64,000 nucleotides of DNA from Alteromonadaceae bacterium UBA2620 (GTDB lineage Bacteria > Pseudomonadota > Gammaproteobacteria > Enterobacterales > Alteromonadaceae), in assembly GCA_002339125.1 (NCBI GenBank), contig DDJQ01000058.1:30155-94154 (forward strand), in the 5' to 3' direction. The notes under the pieces were generated by a model, which did not search any database, had not been told where the DNA came from, and saw only the letters and a program-made list of their open reading frames with translations. Made by a program: the position numbers and the translations under genes. Positions 58,252 to 64,000 of the stretch are shown here, one piece after another (positions within the stretch are counted from its first letter, which is position 1; every line of letters starts with the position of its first letter).

Positions 58252-60960
58252 TTATTTTAATTTACCGTGGCACTGCTTGTATTTTTTGCCTGAGCCACAA
58301 GGGCATGGATCGTTACGGCCGACTTTGGGCCCCTGACGCATGGCTGCCTGAGGGCCGCTTACATCTTCAGAAGGCTCACCATCGGCTTCGGCGTGCTGGA
58401 AGTTCTTAGGAACATCGTCGGCCTGACGACGCTGTTCTTCCACTTTCTCAACATCCGATTCAGCGCGCACCTGTACCCGGCTTAAAATCGTAATGACTTC
58501 AAGTTTGAGGCCTTCCAGCATATTCGAGAATAACTCAAAGGCTTCACGCTTATATTCCTGCTTAGGGTTCTTCTGTGCATAGCCGCGCAGATGAATACCC
58601 TGACGCAGATGATCCATGGCGGCAAGGTGTTCTTTCCAGTTACTGTCGAGGTTCTGCAGCATCACCGCTTTTTCAAACTGACGCAGTACCTGCTCACCGA
58701 CCATTTCTTCTTTGGCTTTGTAAGCTGCTTTTAACTCATCCAGGATCTTCTCACGCAGTTTTTCTTCATACAGTTTGTCGTCCGCATCCAGCCATTGCTG
58801 AATTGGCGCGTCCAGCGCAAAGTCTGCCTTAAGACGCTGCTCCAGTCCGGACACATCCCACATTTCTTCCAGCGACTGCGGTGGAATGTACTCATCTACC
58901 ACACCACTGATAACGTCTTCACGGATTGCCTGCACAGTTTCGCTGATGTCCGACTCATCAAGCAGTTCATTACGCTGCTCGTAAATTACCTTACGCTGAT
59001 CGTTGGCAACATCATCGTATTCCAGCAATTGCTTACGAATATCAAAGTTGCGCCCTTCTACCTTACGCTGGGCGTTTTCAATCGCACGAGTTACCCACGG
59101 GTGTTCGATAGCCTCGCCTTTCTCCATGCCCAGACGTTTCATCATGCTGGCCATTTTTTCTGAGGCGAAAATACGCATCAGGGCATCATCCAGTGACAGA
59201 TAAAAACGTGATGAACCCGGGTCACCCTGACGACCAGCACGACCACGTAACTGGTTATCGATACGACGTGACTCATGGCGCTCAGTACCAATAATATGCA
59301 GGCCGCCGGCAGCCAGTACGGTTTCGTGGTCTTTTTCCCACTGCTCTTTAATCTTTTGAATCTGCGCTTCAGTGGGGTTTTCCAGCTTATCGACTTCCGC
59401 CTGCCAGTTACCACCCAGTACAATGTCAGTACCACGGCCCGCCATGTTGGTAGCAATTGTTACCGCTCCGGGACGACCGGCCTGCGCAACGATATCGGCT
59501 TCCTGAGCATGGAACTTGGCGTTTAGTACCTTATGGGGGATCTTTTCTTTCTTGAGAATTCGTGACAACAACTCTGAGTTTTCGATAGACACCGTACCTA
59601 CCAGCGTAGGCTGACCGCGCTTCACGCAGCGGCGAATATCTTCGACGATGGCGTCGTACTTTTCCTGAGCCGTCAGGTAGATTAAATCTGCCTTATCATC
59701 ACGTACCATGGCGCGGTTGGTAGGAATAACTACCGTTTCGAGGCTGTAGATATGATTAAACTCGAAGGCTTCGGTATCTGCCGTCCCTGTCATACCCGAC
59801 AGTTTTTCGTATAAACGGAAATAGTTCTGGAAAGTAATGGACGCCAGAGTCTGGTTTTCGTTTTGAATTTTCACACCTTCTTTGGCTTCAACCGCCTGGT
59901 GCAGGCCTTCCGACCAACGACGGCCTTCCATTGTACGGCCGGTATGCTCATCAACAATAACGATGTTATCGTCCTTAACAATGTAGTCGACGTCTTTGGT
60001 GAACAGCTTGTGGGCGCGTAAGGCCGCATTTACGTGGTGCAGTAAAGAAATATTACCGGCATCAAATAACGATTCTTCTTCCTTGAGCAGACCTTCACGT
60101 TTCATGATTTCTTCAACGTGAATCTGACCGTGCTCTGTCAGGTGGATTTGCTTGGCCTTTTCATCAATGGTGAAGTCACCATCGCCATGCTTACCTTCTT
60201 CGTCTTCTTTATCCTGCCTGGTCAGTTCAGGAATAATCTGGTTGATCCGTAAGTACAGCTCTGAGCTGTCTTCGGCGGCACCAGAGATAATCAACGGTGT
60301 ACGGGCTTCATCAATCAGGATGGAGTCCACTTCATCGATTACCGCATAATAGAGTTCACGCTGCACCCTATCCTGGGGGCTGAACGCCATGTTATCGCGC
60401 AGGTAATCAAAACCAAATTCGTTGTTGGTACCGTAAGTAATATCTGCCTGATAAGCCTCGCGCTTCTGCTCCGGCGCTAGTCCTGGCACGTTACATCCCA
60501 CGGTTAAGCCCAGATATTCAAATAAACTGCGGCTCCAGTTTGCATCCCGTTTGGCCAGGTAATCGTTCACGGTAATCACGTGTACACCACGGCCGGTGAG
60601 TGCATTTAAGTAAGTGGGTAAAGTGGAGGTCAGCGTTTTACCTTCACCGGTACGCATCTCGGCAATTTTACCGGAGTGCAGTACCTGGCCACCAAGCATC
60701 TGTACATCGAAGTGGCGCATGCCATACACACGTTTACTGGCCTCGCGAACGGTTGCAAATGCTTCGATTAGAATGTCATCGAGGCTCGCGCCGTCTTTCA
60801 GGCGTTGCTGAAACTCTGCCGTCTTCTGCTTTAGCGCAGCATCATCAAGGGCTTCGTATTCTGCTTCCAGCGCATTAATGGCATTGACGTGCTTTTGTAA
60901 TTTTTTTAATAGTCGATCGTTACGACTGCCAAATACTTTCCTGAGCATGCTTGCAAACAT
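58252..60960 (-). CDS. secA: Preprotein translocase ATPase SecA
   Basis: Motor that drives unfolded preproteins through SecYEG. The start at the ATG at 60960 ([20 protein letters not shown]) gives 902 aa (E. coli 901); the longer frame adds 13 non-conserved residues. It has Walker [25 protein letters not shown], the substrate cross-linking domain and [14 protein letters not shown]. The C-terminal linker is followed by the zinc/SecB-binding end [16 protein letters not shown]. The upstream neighbour is an M23 peptidase gene; no secM-like arrest frame is visible. Confidence 0.98.
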   Translation of the reverse strand: MFASMLRKVFGSRNDRLLKKLQKHVNAINALEAEYEALDDAALKQKTAEFQQRLKDGASLDDILIEAFATVREASKRVYGMRHFDVQMLGGQVLHSGKIAEMRTGEGKTLTSTLPTYLNALTGRGVHVITVNDYLAKRDANWSRSLFEYLGLTVGCNVPGLAPEQKREAYQADITYGTNNEFGFDYLRDNMAFSPQDRVQRELYYAVIDEVDSILIDEARTPLIISGAAEDSSELYLRINQIIPELTRQDKEDEEGKHGDGDFTIDEKAKQIHLTEHGQIHVEEIMKREGLLKEEESLFDAGNISLLHHVNAALRAHKLFTKDVDYIVKDDNIVIVDEHTGRTMEGRRWSEGLHQAVEAKEGVKIQNENQTLASITFQNYFRLYEKLSGMTGTADTEAFEFNHIYSLETVVIPTNRAMVRDDKADLIYLTAQEKYDAIVEDIRRCVKRGQPTLVGTVSIENSELLSRILKKEKIPHKVLNAKFHAQEADIVAQAGRPGAVTIATNMAGRGTDIVLGGNWQAEVDKLENPTEAQIQKIKEQWEKDHETVLAAGGLHIIGTERHESRRIDNQLRGRAGRQGDPGSSRFYLSLDDALMRIFASEKMASMMKRLGMEKGEAIEHPWVTRAIENAQRKVEGRNFDIRKQLLEYDDVANDQRKVIYEQRNELLDESDISETVQAIREDVISGVVDEYIPPQSLEEMWDVSGLEQRLKADFALDAPIQQWLDADDKLYEEKLREKILDELKAAYKAKEEMVGEQVLRQFEKAVMLQNLDSNWKEHLAAMDHLRQGIHLRGYAQKNPKQEYKREAFELFSNMLEGLKLEVITILSRVQVRAESDVEKVEEQRRQADDVPKNFQHAEADGEPSEDVSGPQAAMRQGPKVGRNDPCPCGSGKKYKQCHGKLK

Positions 60961-60997
60961 TGTGTTGGTATTTCCACTTCTGTGATTTATCAAAAAC

Positions 60998-61019
60998 AAA
61001 AAAATCTGACCGGCAGATT
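60998..61019 (-). terminator. Weak terminator between the M23 peptidase gene and secA
   Basis: On the minus strand AATCTG / CAGATT (6-bp stem, loop CCGGT) is followed by a run of T. It would partly end the peptidase transcript just before secA, or act as an attenuator in the secA leader. Confidence 0.45.
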
Positions 61020-61067
61020 AATCTGTCGCGTTACAATAAATTGATTGGCGTGTAATAGAGGCTTACG

Positions 61068-61958
61068 CTACTTTTTGTAAACGTAAGGGAGTGGATCGAC
61101 TTTTTGACCTGCTTTAATGACTTCGTAATGGACATGAGCGCCGGTAGAACGTCCGGTACTCCCCATTAGCGCGATAACCTGGCCTTTCGTAACCAAATCA
61201 CCCTTATTAACCAGCAGAGTCTGATTGTGACCATAGCGCGTTACTAACCCATCGCCGTGTTCTATTTCCACGAGATGTCCGTAACCGTACCGATCGCCTG
61301 ACCAGGTCACTATGCCTGCCGCGGTGGCGACAACACCGTCACCTACTTCACCGGCAAAGTCTAATCCGTTGTGCATGGCCGGCTGTCCGGTAAAGGGATC
61401 CGTGCGCATGCCATAGTAGGATGATAACCATCCTGTCTCTATCGGGCGTCCCGACAAACTAATCTGTTCATCTATATGGTGCCCGGTAACCAATCTTTCA
61501 AGTGCGGCCAGTTGCTGCTGCTTGTGTTTTAACTGACTGCTTAATTCTTTTATCGGCGATAACAACCGCCGTTCTTCGTCTTCCAGCTGACTATTTATGG
61601 TGGCTGATGCCAGTCCGAAATCGCCTACCGACTGCTCGTCCACACCCATTGCTTTAGCCAGCACCTGGGTTTTCGCGTCTATTTTATCCAGCGAGTTTTG
61701 CATTGCCATCAGTTGCGCCGCCAATGCCTTAACCTGTTCGTCGGTCGCGGCAGCAAGGGAATCTACCTGCTGCTGTTCGGCTTCAAGAATATTCTGGGCA
61801 ACTTTTACGCGGGCAAGGTTTTCAAAGGAAGAGTCGGTAGAACGGCTGGATACAAGAACAAACAGTGACGATAACACGGTAAGGCTCACGATCGAGCGCA
61901 CACTGATGCTGCGCCTGATGCGTTTATGCTTACCAATAAATGTCACTGTTAGTTTCAT
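61068..61958 (-). CDS. M23-family peptidase (LytM domain), membrane-anchored
   Basis: Probable peptidoglycan endopeptidase or envelope factor. The 296 aa protein has a basic N-terminus (KHKRIRRSISVRS), a membrane helix at about 22-40 (SIVSLTVLSSLFVLVSS) and a coiled coil at about 55-165. The C-terminal LytM domain has the zinc ligands in MHNGLDFAG and the HxH in GAHVHYEVI, so the active site is intact. It lies between lpxC and secA, the place of secM in E. coli, as in other Alteromonadales and Pseudomonas. Substrate and role in division are inferred from family and neighbours. Confidence 0.9.
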   Translation of the reverse strand: MKLTVTFIGKHKRIRRSISVRSIVSLTVLSSLFVLVSSRSTDSSFENLARVKVAQNILEAEQQQVDSLAAATDEQVKALAAQLMAMQNSLDKIDAKTQVLAKAMGVDEQSVGDFGLASATINSQLEDEERRLLSPIKELSSQLKHKQQQLAALERLVTGHHIDEQISLSGRPIETGWLSSYYGMRTDPFTGQPAMHNGLDFAGEVGDGVVATAAGIVTWSGDRYGYGHLVEIEHGDGLVTRYGHNQTLLVNKGDLVTKGQVIALMGSTGRSTGAHVHYEVIKAGQKVDPLPYVYKK

Positions 61959-62063
61959 TTTGAAGTCTTTTTTATCGTTCTGCTCTGAGCCAGCGATGCA
62001 ATAACAGCCAGCTTAATAATCATGGTTCGCTATTCTAGCGACATTCGCCCCTATTAAACAACA

Positions 62064-62090
62064 AAAAAGCCGCCACGAGGGCGGCTTTTT
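62064..62090. terminator. Bidirectional-looking terminator after lpxC
   Basis: AAAAGCCGCC / GGCGGCTTTT stem with a short loop and T-runs on both sides, 13 bases after the lpxC stop on the minus strand. Confidence 0.88.
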
Positions 62091-62102
62091 CAGCATAAAG
62101 TA

Positions 62103-63014
62103 TTAGGCCAGAGCGGGTTGCGCGTAGCGAATTGGCGCTTCGTCCTGCGACTCATAGGTGATGTATTCCCAACAATCACGCTGCGCGAGTACCGCATTCA
62201 GCAACTTGTTGTTAAGACCATGGCCGGTTTTATACGCCGCCAGTTCACCAATGATACTGTGACCACCTAAATACAGGTCACCGATGGCGTCGAGAATTTT
62301 ATGCTTCAGGAATTCATCATCATAACGCAGACCTTCCGGGTTCAGTACCCGGTAGTCATCCAGCGCGACGGCATTTTCCATGCTGCCACCGAGGGCCAGA
62401 TTGTTAGCGTTCATGTATTCCAGATCACGCATAAAACCAAAGGTACGGGCACGGCTTACTTCGCTCACATAAGAGCAGGAATCGAAATCCATAACCATGT
62501 GCTGGCGAGTCTGGCTGATAACCGGATGCTCAAAGTCAATCTGGAAATCAACCCGGAAGCCATCGTACGGGCGTAATTCTGCCCACTTGTCGCCGTCTTC
62601 CACACGAACTGGCTTAGTGATACGAATAAAGCGCTTAGGCGCGTTTAATTCTTCAATGCCAGCCGATTGGAGCAGGAACACAAATGGACTCGCACTGCCA
62701 TCCATAATCGGCAGTTCATTGCTGTTAACTTCAACAATGATGTTATCAATACCCAGTCCGGCTAATGCTGACGCTAAATGTTCCACGGTATGAATACTCA
62801 CGCCGTCGTCATTATTCAGACAGGTACACAACATGGTATTCCCTACCGCGTTGGCGCGGGAGTGAATGTCCACATGCGGCTCAAGGTCAATACGCCGAAA
62901 CACGATTCCCGTGTTCGCAGGCGCAGGCCGGAGAGTCATCGTGACCTTGTCCCCTTTGTGCAAACCTATGCCAGTTTCCTGGACTGCATGTTTAATTGTA
63001 CGTTGTCTAATCAT
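62103..63014 (-). CDS. lpxC: UDP-3-O-acyl-N-acetylglucosamine deacetylase LpxC
   Basis: Zinc enzyme for the committed step of lipid A synthesis. The ATG at 63014 ([21 protein letters not shown]) aligns with E. coli, giving 303 aa; a GTG five codons upstream is not needed. Zinc ligands are His79 in SIHTVEHL and the HKILD motif near residue 234, and the catalytic acid is in HTVEHL (Glu78). It also has [11 protein letters not shown] and [20 protein letters not shown]. It follows ftsZ and has its own consensus promoter at 63050-63078. Confidence 0.98.
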   Translation of the reverse strand: MIRQRTIKHAVQETGIGLHKGDKVTMTLRPAPANTGIVFRRIDLEPHVDIHSRANAVGNTMLCTCLNNDDGVSIHTVEHLASALAGLGIDNIIVEVNSNELPIMDGSASPFVFLLQSAGIEELNAPKRFIRITKPVRVEDGDKWAELRPYDGFRVDFQIDFEHPVISQTRQHMVMDFDSCSYVSEVSRARTFGFMRDLEYMNANNLALGGSMENAVALDDYRVLNPEGLRYDDEFLKHKILDAIGDLYLGGHSIIGELAAYKTGHGLNNKLLNAVLAQRDCWEYITYESQDEAPIRYAQPALA

Positions 63015-63049
63015 GGCTTTAAAAAACACCTAACCTAAAACGGCCAAAC

Positions 63050-63078
63050 ATTATAGTTAGCCATCACTTACTTGTCAA
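63050..63078 (-). promoter_or_regulatory. lpxC promoter with perfect sigma70 consensus
   Basis: On the minus strand TTGACA (63078-63073), a 17-base spacer and TATAAT (63055-63050): both hexamers and the spacing are the exact consensus. It lies about 40 bases before the lpxC ATG in the ftsZ-lpxC gap. Confidence 0.88.
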
Positions 63079-63147
63079 AAGTATCGGTCACTTTATGAAC
63101 AATTTTAACCCTTTGACCAAGTACCCTGTAAATTTTTGTTTACCGTT

Positions 63148-64000
63148 CTAGTCCGCTTGCTTACGCAGGAAAGCCGGAATATCCAGGTATTCAAGGTCAT
63201 TGCCAGGCTGCGCATTTTCATCCGCTTTGAGCGCCTGGTTGCCTTCAGTGCCACCTACCGCACGGGATTCACCGCTGGACTGGAACTCACGGGCTGAAGC
63301 ACTCAGGCGTGAACCCTCAGAGCTCACCAGCGAGATGTCGGGCTTGCGCTCGGCACCAATCCCGGTTGCTACTACGGTAACCCGCAGTTCTTCGGTCATC
63401 TCCATGTCGATAACGGTACCCACTACTACCGTAGCGTTTTCGGAGGCAAATGCTTTAACCGCATTACCCACCGTTTCGAACTCGTCGATGGCGAAATCAG
63501 GGCCAGCTGTGATATTCACCAGAATACCGCGCGCACCCGACAGATCGATATCTTCCAGAAGCGGGCTGGCAATCGCTGCTTCTGCTGCTTCTTCAGCACG
63601 GTCCGGGCCTGAGGCTGAACCGCTGCCCATCATGGCTTTACCCATTTCAGACATTACAGTACGTACGTCAGCGAAATCCACGTTGATCAAACCTGGGCGG
63701 GTGATCAGTTCAGCAATCCCCTGCACTGCACCACGTAATACGTCATTGGCGGCACTAAACGCTTGTAACAGCGGCGTGCCCGGGCCCATCACTTTCAGCA
63801 ACTTCTCATTGGGAATGGTAATCAGCGAGTCAACGTTGCGAGCCAGTTCATCAGTGCCCTGGTTCGCAAAGTCAGTCCGCTTTTTACCTTCAAATGGAAA
63901 TGGCTTGGTGACCACAGCAACCGTCAGAATGCCCATTTCGCGGGCAATCTTGGCTACTTCCGGCGCGGCACCGGTACCAGTACCACCGCCCATACCTGCG
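63148..64000 (-). CDS. ftsZ: Cell division protein FtsZ (5' part outside window)
   Basis: Tubulin-like GTPase that forms the division ring. The visible 284 or so codons start within the tubulin signature (GMGGGTGTGAAPEVA). They continue with the T5/T6 region and TKPFPFEGKKR, the T7-like NVDFADVRTVMSEMGKAMMGSG and the C-terminal domain DMEMTEELRVTVVATGIG. The C-terminal peptide for FtsA and ZipA binding is EYLDIPAFLRKQAD. The N-terminal GTP-binding part lies beyond the right edge. It marks the end of the dcw cluster. Confidence 0.98.
   Translation of the reverse strand, partial: AGMGGGTGTGAAPEVAKIAREMGILTVAVVTKPFPFEGKKRTDFANQGTDELARNVDSLITIPNEKLLKVMGPGTPLLQAFSAANDVLRGAVQGIAELITRPGLINVDFADVRTVMSEMGKAMMGSGSASGPDRAEEAAEAAIASPLLEDIDLSGARGILVNITAGPDFAIDEFETVGNAVKAFASENATVVVGTVIDMEMTEELRVTVVATGIGAERKPDISLVSSEGSRLSASAREFQSSGESRAVGGTEGNQALKADENAQPGNDLEYLDIPAFLRKQAD

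Overview
The window is a chromosomal stretch of a gammaproteobacterium, most likely an Alteromonadales member (Alteromonadaceae-type; genus not determinable by eye). This rests on protein similarity to E. coli, Shewanella and Pseudomonas families and on gene order (ftsZ-lpxC-M23 peptidase-secA-mutT; suhB/trmJ-cysE-iscR). GC looks near 50%. Almost everything is housekeeping. I see no rRNA, tRNA, CRISPR array, prophage or intact insertion sequence.

Layout. (1) 1-6930, minus strand: an Fe-S assembly locus in which iscR and an iscS-type desulfurase lead into sufB-sufC-sufD-sufS-sufA. Two near-perfect IscR type-1 operators overlap good sigma70 promoters, one before iscR and one before sufB. (2) 7000-9531: cysE and trmJ (minus) diverge from suhB (plus). 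(3) 9551-19913: surface polysaccharide genes: galU-ugd, two GT2 glycosyltransferases and a WecA-like initiating transferase on minus; a small lipoprotein and an ABC-type capsule exporter (kpsD, kpsM, kpsT, kpsE) on plus. (4) 20096-23025: a POT peptide transporter, a small membrane protein and galE. (5) 23071-30929, minus: ccmABCDEFGHI with mlaA attached at the end. (6) 31093-36176: a FliK-like protein and a FlhB C-terminal homologue (plus), then an orphan pilin-like protein, recA with a LexA box, and pncC (minus). (7) 36212-43059: mutS, a MITE-like inverted-repeat element, pyrG-eno and an unrecognised gene. (8) 43214-48157: the leu operon, with a complete leader-peptide attenuator before leuABCD. 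(9) 48240-51458: an HD-GYP-like protein and, convergent to it, a GspA/GspB-like pair. The HD-GYP and GspB proteins start with the same small domain. (10) 51585-57763: cca, srmB, rdgB, hemW and a chemoreceptor. (11) 57765-64000, minus: mutT, secA, an M23 peptidase, lpxC and the 3' part of ftsZ.

How parts work together: CysE makes the cysteine precursor used by the desulfurases under IscR control. GalU, Ugd and GalE supply UDP-sugars to the glycosyltransferases, WecA and the capsule exporter. The ccm genes mature c-type cytochromes. The leu attenuator ties leucine biosynthesis to charged tRNA-Leu. I find no clearly new multi-gene system. The observations most worth testing are the IscR-controlled isc/suf hybrid locus, the DUF3391-like domain shared by the convergent HD-GYP and GspB-like proteins, the MITE-like element, and the leu attenuator.
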